Positions 30,656-43,162 are shown, counted from the stretch's first letter. The stretch is DNA of 64,000 bases from Dactylorhiza incarnata (GCA_033032865.1 JAWHQI010000024.1:3348001-3412000); one strand, 5' to 3'. The notes: generated by a model not told the origin, from the letters alone. Made by a program: numbers and translations.

Positions 30656-32639
30656 CCTCTCCACGAGCTCCAGAAGCTCCTTTGCATTCGGGTTAGAGCT
30701 TTGGATCAGAGAATTCGGTGGAGGATCGAGTGCTGTAGCAAGCTCGCCGGAGACGGAGACGGAGATGGCAAACCGCCGGAATACTCGCCGCCCAGCCCGT
30801 TCCCAGGTTCGCTTATCCCCCCCTCTGACTGTGCTAGCATCTAGGATCGTTAGGAGTCGAGTTCGTGCTCAATTGAGCCGAGTTCAATTCGGATTTTCCA
30901 TGGTTTTATACGTTTGGGTTTCTTAGTTGAACCGCCGGAAACCTCCTCCTCCGGCGACCAATCCACCGCCAATCGATCGGCACCACCTCAACGGAGGTGG
31001 TGGTGGCGGTGGCTGGCCAGGGAGATGGAAGGACGGCTGGGATTTTCGGTTTCAAGTGGCTCCAGGACGGGCAGATCTGGGTCGTTGGCTCGAGAAAGTT
31101 GATGAAGGAGCACCGCCCGATCCGCTTTAAGATCTGTGCAAGATCAGCGCCTTAATTAATACATGACTCGGTGTGCTGTTAGCAGATTTGTAGCTATTTT
31201 TGTAGTTTAATTTTAAGGTCCTTAGAGGCCTCAAATCAAAAAGTTGCCTGAGACAACTTTTGTAGATCTGGAAGTTTACTTTCGTTTGAACTTTAGATCA
31301 AATCATTTGGAGTTGATTTGACTCCTGTAGTTCCATTTTTCTAAGACTGGTACAAAATAACTTCCACCACCAAAACAACCATAACTCCCATTTGGCTTGG
31401 ATTTTAGGGCTGAAACTTTAAACCCTATTGTACCTATCCCTGACCTACCTTGTACCAAAAAATCAGAATTTTTGCGGCATATTTTTCTATAGTTTTTGTC
31501 CAAACATTGAAATTGAAATTTATGATAATTACATGGCCAAACCCCCTTGTGGGGCCCCCATATTAGGGTGGGGTGAAGTTTAGGCTATGTCCACACACTG
31601 TTAAAAATATTGGATCCATTGGACCACTCCTTGTGGGTGAACCCTCTTTGGAGTGAGGATGGCTTAAGGGTTTGTGTATGTTGGGCCAGGAATTTCACTT
31701 AGCTTAAGGAGCCAAATTAAGCCCTTAATGGCCAAATCATGAAAATGGTGTAAGACACACTATTGTAGCCCTATCTGTCTAGTTTCATTAGAAACTAAGA
31801 TTTTGGCATTTGGAGGTCAGTAGACCCCAGAGGAGCCTTTTTCCTAGGACTGGTCCTACACTAGGTCAGTCCATTAGAAACTTTACCTAGGTCAAACCCT
31901 TCAAGCTTTGGAGCTGTGCTTTTAACCATGGGTTAGTATACAATAGGGGCACCCCCTGCCAAAGGGGTAGCCCTTGGTGGTCACTTTTACCTAGGGTTTG
32001 TGTGGAAGTTAGGATATTTAAATTAAGTTGATTTTTGGAGCATATGATGTCCAAATGGAACCAAACTTTGGTGGCATATCATTTTGTACATGAGTAGTGC
32101 CTACCTAAAATTTCACTCCATTTGGAGTTGATTTAGTATGGAAAATTGGAAACCCTAATGAGGGCCTTTAAGGGTCAAATTAGGGTTTAGGTCATTTTGA
32201 GGAGTTGAGTGTGTTAGCCTCCTCCCATCATGTTGGATATGTGGTTATGGATATGCAAATGCTTGGGTCACACCCAAATGGTCCATTTGGAGCCATTAGG
32301 GTGGTGTGACCTAAAACCCTAAGGGTAGACCTTAAGGTTGCAATGTTGAGATTAATGAAGCAACTAGGACCTAAACACATATTTAGACAACCAAACTTCA
32401 TCCCTAAGTAGGGAATAGTGTCAAAGGGCTAGGAGAATCATCATGAGACTTGTTAGAAGAACATAGGTACTTTTTCCCTAATAATTAAAATTGCCACCTT
32501 TTCTTTAATAAAATAAAATGCAAGGTCTTATGACCTTGCATGACTTTGATATACTATTAGGGGATGTACTAGGGTGAAATAAGGCTATGGTAATTTTGTT
32601 ATGAGATATGGAAGCATTATTCCTTGTATAGAAAGTTTT

Positions 32640-33220
32640 AAGTGATTGCTAGCTTAAGGGAATTTAACCTATTTAAAATATCAAATCATGGGGCAATGTT
32701 ATGATACTTGGGAATCTGTGGTTTTAGGTCAATATATGCCCATGATAAATGTTTGGAAGCCTGTTGAATTCTATTTCTTGTACTTCATGTAGAAAGTGAA
32801 ATTTACATCACTTGAGAATTTAATCCATTTAAAATACCAAACCATGGGTCAATGTTATGATACTTGAAAATCTGTAGTTTTAGGTCAATATATGCTCATG
32901 ATAAATGTTTGAAAGCCTGTTGAATTCCATTTCTTGTACTTCATGTAGAAAGTGAAATTTACATCACTTGAGAATTTAATCCATTTAAAATATCAAACCA
33001 TGGGGCAATGTTATGATACTTGGGAATCTGTCATGTTATGTTAATATGTGTCCATGACAACAGTTTGGAAGCTTGTAGATTTATATTTCTTGTACCTCAT
33101 GTAGAAATTGATAATCGCCACCTTTGGATGTTTAACCATTTTAAAATATCAAATCACATGGTAATGACTCAATAATTTGGTAGGGGACTATAGGTCCCCA
33201 TATGGACACTTGGTAATTTT
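32640..33220 (+). repeat. 156-bp tandem repeat in solo LTR G
   Basis: Nearly four copies of a 156 bp unit; the phase marker TTTAACC/TTTAATCC recurs at 32663, 32819, 32975 and 33131. Copies 2 and 3 are almost identical; copy 4 is the most diverged. Each has the block CAATGTTATGATACTTG followed by a TTCTTGTACNTCATGTAG block. Confidence 0.88.
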
Positions 33221-35571
33221 TGTAGAATTTGCAGAAGGGAATTACTATTTTTCCTAATTATAGTGGCATTTTGGTAATTATACAATTATGATGATTCAGT
33301 AGGCCAAATGACACCCTAGAGCCATGATACTCGGTTAACCACCATTATATGGAATATTATCTTACTGATAATTCTCATGAAGCATGTAGAATCATTTTGA
33401 GGGTAGTTCATGTGTAATGTGACTTAAGGCCTTAACTACTTAAAATTATATTAAATAACAATTTAATATGGAAAATTATGGAAATTCGAATATACCTTAC
33501 TAAGGTCAGTGGAAGCCTAGGATAATTACTGGAGACCTTGGTGATGAGTTTTTAGAAGGGTTCACTTATGGGGTCGATGGTTAGTTCAAATTAGTGGTCT
33601 GCGTTTAGTAAAAACAGAATTTTGAGTTTTAGACAATTCAGACCACTAAGTAGTGTTTAGAAGTGGTATACAATCAGTAATTGAGTTATAGCACACAAGG
33701 ATTCTGGGCAGGTCAATCCTAGGGTTGGTTTGCGGTTGTGCTAGAGTCAACGTAGGAGGAATGGAGGTACGTCCAACCCATTTGGGTGGGACGGGAGATG
33801 AGCTAAGTCATTTTAACTATAGGAAACGAGGAAGGGTGAACCAATTGTTAACCACCAACTAAAGTAAATGTCTTGAGGAGGATGGTGGGGTTGAGCCCAT
33901 TGCGTCCCCTAGTACCGCCGGGAACCCTTCACCGGGTGGACCGCGGGAAGTCCAAGACTTACCTTAAATCACCAAAGAAGTAACTTAAGAAATAAGTAAG
34001 GAAACACGACCAATAATACTAAGTGTCTTGAGAAAGGGAACTTTGGGGTGTCATCCCACTGTAGTTCCTAGTACCGTAGCGAGCCCCTTACAGGGTAACC
34101 CTCGGGAAGTCCAAGATTAACCCTAAACTGCAATAACATTTAAAGCAGGCAAGAGTAGCCATAGTAGGGTAAGATTGGATTTATGTAACTCCTCCCAGTT
34201 GCGGGAGTGGCGGTATTGTGGTGCTCGGTTAGACGAGCGGGAACCTCGAGGGGATGATTATCCCGGTAACTTTCTCAGAAATGTGGCAGGTCTTCGGTAC
34301 TAGGCAGGTCGTCACTCCGACCACGGTACGTTGACTTAGCGGGTGTGTAGGGGTTTAAGGGGCCAGCTTGGCTGCGTGTCGGGATGACAGTTCCCCGAAG
34401 ACACCTCTCACTTGGCTCACAGTCTGGTGGACTCCAGCAAAGAGTACGCAGAGCTCCGCGGTTGTTTAGCGTCGAGGCGTACGTGCGGTCTAGGCCTGGT
34501 AGAGTGTATACCCGCCTAGGAGTGGACAGCCCGGTCCGCTACCACCGTGTGTCACAATGGTCGGTACCCGAAAGGTTGGCTTCCTTTCAAACAGAGGGAA
34601 CTACAAAGTTCTGTGTGCACAGAGTCGTGTGTGTGAGTTCATTGCATAATCATTCATAGCATAAGCATAGCATACGCACTTGCAGATCCTCATCATATAA
34701 ATTAGTATGAGCTCTTTTATATGATGAGTTATAATTTCTGGAAATCCTAACTTATAAGTTTGTATGGGCATTCATATAAGTTAGGGTACGAGATTGATTA
34801 CTTATCGCTACTGTTCTTACTGCTTTACCTTTGCTTTACTTGCTCTACTTACTGTTCATTTACTACTGCATACCTTTCTTATACTCATGCTTATACATGA
34901 TTAGATTAGCCCCTTTTCACTTGTGTGTATATATATACTAGTTTACTTTCCCTGTCACCTGCTTGTTCCTTGCTCGTCCCCCGCTTCTTCCTCCCGCGCG
35001 GTACCTAAGAGTCGCAGGAGGAGGAGGGGACCTAGCGAGCTTGGTCATTTTTGACTGACGGTTTGCATTGGGGCCGAAAAACAATCTAGGATTCCGAGGA
35101 GACGGAGCTGTCGCACGCACCGCAGGAGGCGAGGGCAGGACCTGAGCAGCCAGCGATGCAACGGGTAGCAGCTACGAGACATCAGGTGGATTACATTTTG
35201 AGTGTTAGTGATGTGTGATGATGAGATAGCTTCCGCATGTAGAGAGGATGTGAGATGTGAGAGATTTGTTTCATGATGTACCAGGCTTAAGCCCTTTCAT
35301 TTATGTACCATCTATTTTCTTGCTCAGACTTATATATGTATCGCTTGATTAGCTTTTGATATGTTTTGGGAATGTGATTTGTGGACTCCTTTTGTTTAGT
35401 TTGTACTCTCTCTTGTACTCACTTTTACTATTGCTCACACTATGATCGTAGTCGGCAGGGTCGACGTTGCGTGGTGTAGCCCAACCCGTGTGTTGGAAGT
35501 CACCGCAATGCGTCGGTTCTGGGCATAAGGTCCTCTTGGCCCCGGGAGCGGGGAAGGGATCTTACACCCTA

Positions 35572-38103
35572 GCCCCGTACTAAGTGACGGATGGGCATGA
35601 GGAGCTGCAAACATGTCGTAGGTTGGGGTGTTAGTCCCATATGCAAACACTAGACAAAACTCAACCTAGCACTCTTTCCCCCCAGTGCCTCGCAAGGCCC
35701 CACTGGAACCCTCCCCGGTTAAGGACAAGACATGACTAAAGATAAGTTTATCTAATGTCTACAACCCTACGCCCCCGCTATGGTGAGATATGAAGTCACG
35801 GATAATAGTTTTTTGAAACATGAAGCTTTTAAATCTAATGGGAAGAATCATAATTGAATTTTTTGAAATAAAACTTACTTAGCTATATTGAAATTCATGA
35901 ATGTATCAGAGTTTGAGCATTGCGGAAGATTTTGAAAAAGAAACACCATAATACTAAATAAGAGTTTAAGTTAAAAAGGAGATGTTTTTGATTTTCAAAA
36001 CTAACTTTATAAAGATAAGAGTTGAAGCATTTTGGAAGAAAGAAACAACATCCTTTTAGCAATGTTTCACTTGTTGGAAGAGCGTTTAGCATACACGTTT
36101 ATATTGAAATAAATCAGAGTTTGTTACTATAAAAATGATATGCGTGTTAGAACAACCAATATAAATTATACCAAGCAAGTCTACCACTTGTTTTTAAGAA
36201 AAAAATTGAGATTTAAGACTTGATATAAGCATGAAAGTGCAAGGTAAAAGTTATATGGTGATGATGCGGAAGACTTGTAGAAATAAATGAAACATCTTAT
36301 TGTAATCAAGAATAATCCATAAAAAGATATATGAGTTTAATTTCAAAAAGAAGATGTTTATGTAAATCATGTTTCAATGAAAATCTTTTATGGTTGACAA
36401 AAATAACCAAGCATGAAATAATATTATCACAAAGAGATTACTACAATGTTATTTCAATTCACAATTTCAAATCATGCCAAACATTATAGAAAATATGCTA
36501 GGTTATCTAGTGCATTTCATAAGTAAAGAGTAATATAGAATTAGCATTAGGATCCAATACTCATGAGAAGAAGTGTTATGGAAGATAATGATGTGTACAT
36601 AAGTATATTTTTGAGTAGTGTAAACAAATGTTTTAATCAAAAATACAAGAAATATGTAAAGTAATAGCACAATAAAACACAAATAAGATTACTTCCACTC
36701 ACTTGAATGAACAATAAAAAGTACAACTACCAAGGTGCTCTGCACACACAATGCTCATTAAGACTTATCAGGGTGCAAAGTAGTGCTTGGGGGATCACAT
36801 ATTTAAATTTAATATTGAACCTAGTGATCCGGTGTACTTAAGAGTAAGTGGTTTTTCTTATTTTTGAAAGAAAGATTTGATTTACACAAGACACTTTACT
36901 ATTCTTTCCAAGGTGCTCAACCTCACAATGCTTATTAAGACTTATCAGGAGGTTCAAGTAGTGCTTGGTGGAGTTATCTTTGTCATTTATTTTATAATTT
37001 TGTTTTGTACAAAGTTCTCCGAATACACTTGTTTTGCAAATTAATAGATTTTATGAAAAATATAACCACTTTTCTTAATTTTTAAGAGTGCAAAATAAGG
37101 AGTGTAGGTAAGATACTTGTGCAATTTTAATCCATTATACTAATACAAAACATACACAAGCATTCTTAGATTAAATACATATGTAGACAATGCCAAAAAG
37201 GTGAGTGAATAAATATCATTATCAAACATAAAACATTTCTCATACTTAGAGGCATGCTAGCTTAGTTCTACACAACCTTTAAAGCCTAACATAGACACAA
37301 ATATTCTTTAGGCGACAATGTTAGTATGATAAGTTTGAGATTAATGTTATACCAAGGTTTGTTGATACAATGTTTCAACTTATAGACCTAGAATGGAGTG
37401 ACGATTTTATTTAATTTGATATCAAGATGATTCAAAGGTCTAAACTAGAAATAAATCGCAATATACACCAACCATTATAATATCAATTGTCTTCAGTTAA
37501 TATATCAATTATAATTCACATAAATGTGATAGAAATAATTATTTTTAGAAGACTTTTGATATGACTTATGATGTTAGAGAATTTTAGCAAAGGACATCAA
37601 TAGATCATAGTGGTGTTTGTGAATTCTATATTCATTATGAAGATAAATTCTTTCAATACATTTTAGTGATTTTCCTTTAATTAAGAATTTTGATTTAGAT
37701 CTTTGAATTTTCTTTTAGATCAAGTTATTTCACTAAACCACTTGTTGGTGAAGGCTAAGAATCTTAATAGCCAAATAACCGGATTTAATTTGAAATATCT
37801 TATAGCAAATTTAGAGTTTGATTCATATGGATAATATAAGATATTTAGAAGCAATGAATATAAGAATAAAAGATAGGTCATCAAGATAAAATATGATTTT
37901 GAATTTTGATCAATTTGATTTTATGAATATATTAAGCTTTTAAGAGATAAAATCATATTTTTAATACTGTATAGGATGACCATGACATGATAGTTCAAAA
38001 GAAATAGGAAAACAAGAAAAATTAAAAGACATGAAGGCATATCATGAAGTAGAACTTTATATATTCATTTTGAAAGGATTCTACTTCATGCAATTGATGA
38101 TAC
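35572..38103 (-). other. Element C AT-rich non-coding internal region
   Basis: No supportable gene in 2.5 kb. It contains a GC-rich block at 35655-35730 (AACCGGGGAGGGTTCC in sense) that is conserved in element F at 63900-63990. It also has two ~66 bp direct repeats, at 36730-36796 and 36908-36973 (CCAAGGTGCTC...AGTAGTGCTTGG). Near its gag end is a conserved stem-loop. In an autonomous copia the polymerase gene would occupy this position. Confidence 0.75.
38043..38090 (-). other. Stem-loop just after the C gag stop codon
   Basis: CATGAAGTAGAA (38043-38054) and its exact complement TTCTACTTCATG (38079-38090) can pair as a 12 bp stem with a 24-nt loop. It begins 13 nt after the gag stop. The same stem occurs 15 nt after the gag stop of element F (62727-62775), with a different loop. 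Confidence 0.65.
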
Positions 38104-39615
38104 CTAATGAATAAGAGATTTAGGTATCCAAAGGGGACCAAGTGTGGTGGTTCCTTTGGGTACCCAAATATATCGTGTATGTTTGTGGGTAGTTAGTGAT
38201 GAATGGGTCCTTTCATGTGAAGTTAATGTTTCATTTTTAATTTTGGGCCTCCATTCAAACTTTGGTTTAATGTTATTCTTATATGTCAAATTTCCATTAT
38301 GATAATCTTTATATTGATGATTATGATTGTAATGATTATTGAAAGTATTTTTCATAGGAAATTTGTGAACGTTTAGTTTTTCGTTGGGAGAAGATTGATA
38401 TTGTAAATGATGATGATAGAGTTTTGGAATTTCATTTACAATCTTTTGATGTTTTTTATTCCCAAGGTTTGGTTTATTCATATTTTGAGATATCATATTT
38501 AACTTGCTTTTAGAGTTTGTTTGATATTGAGAATTTTTCTTTAAGATTTCCTTAAGCAAAATAATTTTAGTTTCTAATTCATTGTTCTTAAGTTTCAAGT
38601 TATGTCTAGCTTTGTTATACGCAATTGTGCTATTTTTAAGAGTAGAAATAATTGAATCAATATGGTTTTGGTATTCATTTCTGTATTCCTCAAATGTTTC
38701 ATCCATCTCTTCAATTTCAATTTTATAACTTTTGCATGTAGCACAATCACCTTTTAAAGATGAATTTTCTAAAGATAATTTTTCATTATGTTCTTTTATA
38801 CAAATAATTTCTTTTTCAAGTTCTTTAAGTTTTTCCTTAAAATTATCACAATCAAAACAAGGTTTTGTGTTTTCAAGTAAAGGACAAGATCGTGAAACCA
38901 CATCACAATTAGATTCTAAATTAACATTAGTTTTAAATCTCTTATTTTCTAAACGTAAAATTTTATTAGTAATTTTCAATTTCTTGATCTTACGTTTAAC
39001 AGTTTTTAGTATATTGAAACTAGAAATGGAAGTTATCACACAAGAAGAAGATTTTGACTTTCTTACAGCGCTTTTGGTAGAGGCAAAATGTGTGCATGAA
39101 GTTCCTTCGTTATCTTTTGCGCCTTTCTCCATCATAGATGAATTTTCATCTTCTTTTTCTTTTGATGTATTGCTCTCTTTTTCCAAGTTAGTTTCCATGA
39201 TTTCCATGGCTTTGCAACGAGAGAGATCTTCTTGAATAGTAGTGGATGCTTGTATGTTCTTCTCCTCCTGTGTTTGATCTATACCTGCGAGAGGAAAATC
39301 ATACATTTCTTCAAGAAATTGCCAAACTTTGTATGCACTAGAAAAGCAATATATTAATTTGAAAATTTCATTTGATAGAGCACAAAATAAATAATGTTTG
39401 GCTTTTGCATTTAGTTGACGTTCTTTTTTATTTAATTCATCCGCTGGTCTAACTATTGCTATATCCCATGCATTGATATCTAAGCTTTTAATAAATTTTT
39501 CCATTAATAATTTCCACCCTTTATAATTTTTCCCTTCGAATAAAGGTGGTTTAGGAGATTTTTCTTCTTCATAAAGATTTACCCCACTAGTAGAAGCGAG
39601 ATCATGAGACGCCAT
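38104..39615 (-). CDS. Element C gag-like protein without zinc knuckle (503 aa)
   Basis: Open from ATG at 39615 (MASHDLASTSGVN), ~33 bp after the primer site, to the stop at 38104. Residues 1-108 are the N-terminal copia Gag region (KNYKGWKLLMEKF, KVWQFLEEMYD). The UBN2-like half and the CCHC knuckle expected next are missing; instead an acidic Lys/Glu/Asn-rich stretch and long coiled coils (about 200-380; KLKITNKILRLENKR) follow. The tail is His/Asn-rich and ends TRYIWVPKGTTTLG, which resembles the segment before protease in copia polyproteins. Uninterrupted over 503 codons despite lacking key Gag parts, so it may have been under selection. Role unknown. Confidence 0.8.
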   Translation of the reverse strand: MASHDLASTSGVNLYEEEKSPKPPLFEGKNYKGWKLLMEKFIKSLDINAWDIAIVRPADELNKKERQLNAKAKHYLFCALSNEIFKLIYCFSSAYKVWQFLEEMYDFPLAGIDQTQEEKNIQASTTIQEDLSRCKAMEIMETNLEKESNTSKEKEDENSSMMEKGAKDNEGTSCTHFASTKSAVRKSKSSSCVITSISSFNILKTVKRKIKKLKITNKILRLENKRFKTNVNLESNCDVVSRSCPLLENTKPCFDCDNFKEKLKELEKEIICIKEHNEKLSLENSSLKGDCATCKSYKIEIEEMDETFEEYRNEYQNHIDSIISTLKNSTIAYNKARHNLKLKNNELETKIILLKEILKKNSQYQTNSKSKLNMISQNMNKPNLGNKKHQKIVNEIPKLYHHHLQYQSSPNEKLNVHKFPMKNTFNNHYNHNHQYKDYHNGNLTYKNNIKPKFEWRPKIKNETLTSHERTHSSLTTHKHTRYIWVPKGTTTLGPLWIPKSLIH

Positions 39616-39647
39616 TATTCCCGGTTGTTAAGCCGATTTGGAATAAC

Positions 39648-39664
39648 CTGGCTCTGATACCACT
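39648..39664 (-). other. Primer-binding site of element C
   Basis: In sense, two bases after the LTR, TGGTATCAGAGCCAGG, an initiator-Met primer site without mismatch in its first 12 bases. Confidence 0.88.
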
Positions 39665-40717
39665 TGTTGGATCGGTCGGCGCCCTTAGAGGTGGGTGAAT
39701 AAGGGTTTTTCAAAAACTTTAGATTTTATTTAGAAAAACTTTGGAATATTGCAATATTAAAACAAGAAGTCAAATAAAACAAAAAGAGAGACAAGCTTTA
39801 TTGATATTAAATAAGTTTTACAAAACTTCATCTCAATGGCGCTAGAGATCGGAGGAGAAAAATAAAAACTCTTTTCATTTTCTATCCCGACTCGCTTCCC
39901 CACGAACCGGTGGCCCTAGCCTTCTCCTCCCTGGATTCGACCTCAAGCCACTCTAGCCAATCCTTCCCCGGATGTGGCCTCGAGCACCCCCTAGACCTAG
40001 CCTGGATCTAGTCACCAACACGAGGCGAATTTCAGCCCTAAGTCCTACCCCAGACCTAGTCGCCAACACGAGGCGATTTCACTACCGTTTACAAAGAAAG
40101 ATAAATAAAATAATAAAAACTCCCTTAAGATGAAATTCTGAAAGTGGAGGCGAAGATCCGCTGGAGAATCAGCGTTTGTCGAAGCAGACTTCGTTTGGAT
40201 TCGGCGTGATGGAATCCTCCTTCAGAAGTTGGCAGAGCTTCGCTGGGACCTCAAATTTCGGCCAAGACAAGCCTCTGGAATTCTAGCACTCTCTCTCTGA
40301 GGTGTATGCAAATAGGTGTGTCGAAAACAAGAGCAGAGGGGGTTCTTTTATAGCCAAAGCGCTACCGCCGGCGCTATCCCTGATTAAGTAACATTTTGCG
40401 CGGCAGGATCTTCAATCCGCGGCAACATTTTGCTCTATGCCTCTTGTGCGATATGCTACCGCCAGCGCTAGTAGCTACCACCGGGCGCTAGCTCCTTCTA
40501 AAAACACTGCCGGAATCGCGCTAATCATCGCTAGCGCCAGGCGTTATCGCTACTGCCGACGCTAGTGGCCATGTTGGAATTCTGGCCTCAATTTTGGGGA
40601 CAACCATCCTTGAGTCATGTGGACTTTGTTTTCCTGCACACTTAAACACACAAGATCAAATACACATAGGATTTGTTATTCTCAAACTTAGGAGATGCGG
40701 AAGACCATGTTCCAACA
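39665..40717 (-). repeat. 5' LTR of element C with TATA box and array
   Basis: Plus-strand start TGTTGGATCGG, end GTTCCAACA; 1053 bp. TATAAAAG complements 40345-40352, and the GCGCTA/CCGGCG words lie at 40356-40565, one unit fewer than in the partner LTR. The palindrome TAGCGCCAGGCGTTA is at 40532-40546. The poly-C tract seen in A and F is here interrupted (GAGGTGGGTGAA). Confidence 0.9.
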
Positions 40718-41674
40718 TAGGGTTGTTAGTTGTTCGTCGAACGCAGCTTTATAGCCTTTGTCGAACGCAGCTTTACTGAAATTCGTCGAACGCCGAATCA
40801 AAGCTGTTTGTCGAGCGCAGCTTGAAAGGATTCGTCGAACGTAGTTTCAGTACAGCGATTTTATTTTAACAGGCCTGTGACTCTATTTTTGCGCCCGTCA
40901 GATCCATATCTTTAAATCCAAAGGCTGGGATTTATTTCTGCCTTTCTTAGGGTTAGTACAGAGGAGTATATATATCCTCTTTTACGCCTAAAACTTTATC
41001 TCTTAAAGTGCGGAAGACGGAAGCCGAGAGAAAAACAGCGACAGCGAGGAAGAAGAAGGAGTCGCCTTCTGCCATTGCCGGAGCTTCGGAGCTCCATTTC
41101 GCGAGCCGTTTTCAGATCTGGAAAGTGTAGGCCATTGCGAAACTTTCTATCCGAGTGAAATCTCAGATCTATGGCGAAGAAGAAAGCTCCAAGGGTAACG
41201 ATCCTTCCTCCCGGTCTTAGGACGTGTTTTGTCCTCTCATTACTTTTTCTATGCTTGCATGAGGAATCCCTTTCACCAAATGGGTGAAGTTTAGGATTTT
41301 CTCTAGTTCTTTGGAACTCCGGGTCGATTGTGTCCGTCCCCAGCATATTACATTTAGAAATTCGGTAGTCGTGCGGATTTAGGCATTTTGTGTGAAGCCT
41401 ATTCGTGGCCGTGAGCCCGGATCGGTGATGCTTGGATTGCGACGTTGCATTTAGGTTAAGCCTAGAATGCGTGCCGGAGAATGTCTCCGTGAGATTTTCT
41501 ATCGTGTTGCGGGACTTGAGTTTTAGGTGCCTTTTGTGAGCCTAACGGAAGCCCCCTTGCTTGGGTGGTTGAATGCAAACCTTCACCACTAGTTTTGAAG
41601 AGGAGTGGTCTTGTACCTCCTTCTTGTTTGTTATTTGCGAAGTCTAGGTCCTCGTGAAAGGATTGGATGCGTAG
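40718..41674 (+). repeat. 3' LTR of element T, piece 2
   Basis: Resumes after element C with TAGGGTTGTTAG, carries the last five units of the GTTCGTCGAACGCAG array, the TATA run at 40967-40974 and the body up to GGATTGGATGCGTAG, where element H is inserted. Matches 10455-11413 of the 5' LTR. The short frame 40996-41346 is not a gene. Confidence 0.92.
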
Positions 41675-43162
41675 TGATGCGCTATTTCGGCACTGCTAAT
41701 TAGCAGGCACGAAATGCGATACGACGGCAGTGCACCGGTCGCTCAAGTAATAAAAATGGGAAGTTATCCCCAAGTATCGATCTCTCAAGGACTGCAAGTT
41801 GGGTAGTACGATTTGCTCTAAACAGGAAATCAGTTAAAATGAGTAATAAGTAACAACGGGGGGTTTGATTTGGTTTCCTACGCTATTGCAGAATGAAGAA
41901 AGATGCGGGTCAAAACTCCGCTTCGCACGGCGAGATGAGTGCAACGGCCGCGATGTCGTGCTTCGGAAGGCGCGTGGACGGGAAATCACTATGATAGTTG
42001 AGGGTCGCACACACCTCTTCTCAAAACATCACCACTAGCAATTGCTAGTGGCTTCACCCACAACAAATCACAGAAAATCACTAGGAACAAAGGGGCTATT
42101 CATGCCACCACAACATCAGTGCATATGAAGGAAAGCAAAACTCCTTAATATTAGCTTAACACGTGTTCATACAACACAAAAATGAAGTATAAGCATTCAA
42201 GGTTAGAGAGGACCACAAAGAAGAAGTCACGTCTTGGGTTCACGGCCGGGATGAGAGGTTGTCGGGCTCTCTCCGAACTCGGCCCTCAGATGGTGAGCTT
42301 GGCTCGAAGGAGGCTATCACCGCTCCTATGATCTTCAGCGCTTCCTTGATTTCCTTGGCGAGGAATGCTTGAGCTAATGGTGGACGAAGCTTCCTAATGT
42401 TCCCGGATGGAAGGATGGAGCTGGAAATCACCGGAAATGTCCTTGATGGTGGAGGAGATGAAGGGGAAGCCTTCATCCCTCAAGAGCAGCGGGAAGGAAG
42501 AGATTTCCCACTCTCCAAATCGCTCCCGGTCGTCCTCTACCGATCCTCCGTTGACTGCCTCGATTCCTGCTTTTTTATAGGAAACAGACTGAAAATTGGT
42601 CACGGACGGTCGAACGCACGATCATGCGCAGACCGTGCGATATTAACTGATAAAATATGGCTCGTAGAATACGCTGCGCCGCCCGTGCGATTTGTTCACG
42701 CACGACCAACGCCGCCCGTGCGTTCAAACACACGGGTAAAATCCGACGCTCTGAAATCACAAAGATACAGGTCGACCGTGCGTTTAACGCACGAGTAAAC
42801 CCCGAAGCTCCATTTTCTTCCCAGACACAAACGCACGACCGCACAGACCGTGCGTCAAGGAAACGCACGACCGTGCGATATGCACAGAAATTACATTTGG
42901 GGGAAAACAGGACGATCAGGTCACCTGCAAACAAGATATACCAGCTGGGAATACACGTCCAGCACAGAAATACATCAAAGAAGGGAAGGGGAGCACAATG
43001 TGCTTACCCCCAACAACGAGGAATGCAATTGCACACCGAAATGGGCTTAATGGTGCACCTAGCATGGAATAGTATATATAAATGAAAACATGACTAAAAT
43101 GTGGTGCAAACACTAGAATATCAGCCCAAATGAGTCCAAATATATATATATGGGACTCATCA
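41675..43162 (-). repeat. 3' LTR of element H with motif array and TATA box
   Basis: The sense promoter TATAAAAAA complements 42571-42579. An array of CGCACGGTCGTGCG-type words (CCGTGCG/CGCACGA, about 18 half-sites) lies immediately upstream in sense at 42595-42870. A 33 bp palindromic unit present in the partner LTR is absent here. Confidence 0.9.

Larger units (their letters stand above)
29707..35566 (+). mobile_element. Element G: 5.86 kb solo LTR of a Ty3/gypsy-type element
   Basis: The segment begins TGTAACATCCCC and ends GGGATCTTACA, near-perfect inverted termini, and is flanked by the 5 bp duplication CCCTA (29702-29706, 35567-35571). No second copy of the start or end occurs inside, and there is no primer site, polypurine tract or polymerase motif, so it is best read as a solo LTR left by recombination. 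Termini resemble T's (TGTAACACCCC), suggesting a chromovirus, perhaps Tekay-like. 5.86 kb is very long for an LTR. Short proline-rich frames at 30570-31130 lie just downstream of the TATA box and are probably leader sequence. Confidence 0.8.
28120..40717 (-). mobile_element. Element C: gag-only LTR retrotransposon (LARD-like), carrying solo LTR G
   Basis: LTRs 28120-29191 (1072 bp) and 39665-40717 (1053 bp), TGTTGGAACATG...GATCCAACA in sense. Target duplication CAGGG (28115-28119) / TAGGG (40718-40722), one change. An initiator-Met primer site and a polypurine tract are present. The internal region without G is ~4.6 kb: one 503-codon gag-like frame, then ~2.5 kb AT-rich non-coding, then ~0.5 kb before the polypurine tract. 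No protease, RT or integrase is seen. It must have moved with enzymes from another copia. Element F has the same layout, so this is a family and not one accident. Confidence 0.9.

Noticed and set aside
30570..31130. Pro/Ser/Arg-rich frames in G that could be a captured host gene
   Set aside because: They are short, overlap in several frames, have no recognisable domain and sit in the GC-rich leader just after the LTR's TATA box.
34384..34659. 91-codon frame in G
   Set aside because: No domain and no partner; GC-rich LTR sequence opens frames by chance.
29707..35566. G as a complete element with two LTRs
   Set aside because: The starting and ending sequences occur once only, and no primer site, polypurine tract or polymerase motif was found inside.
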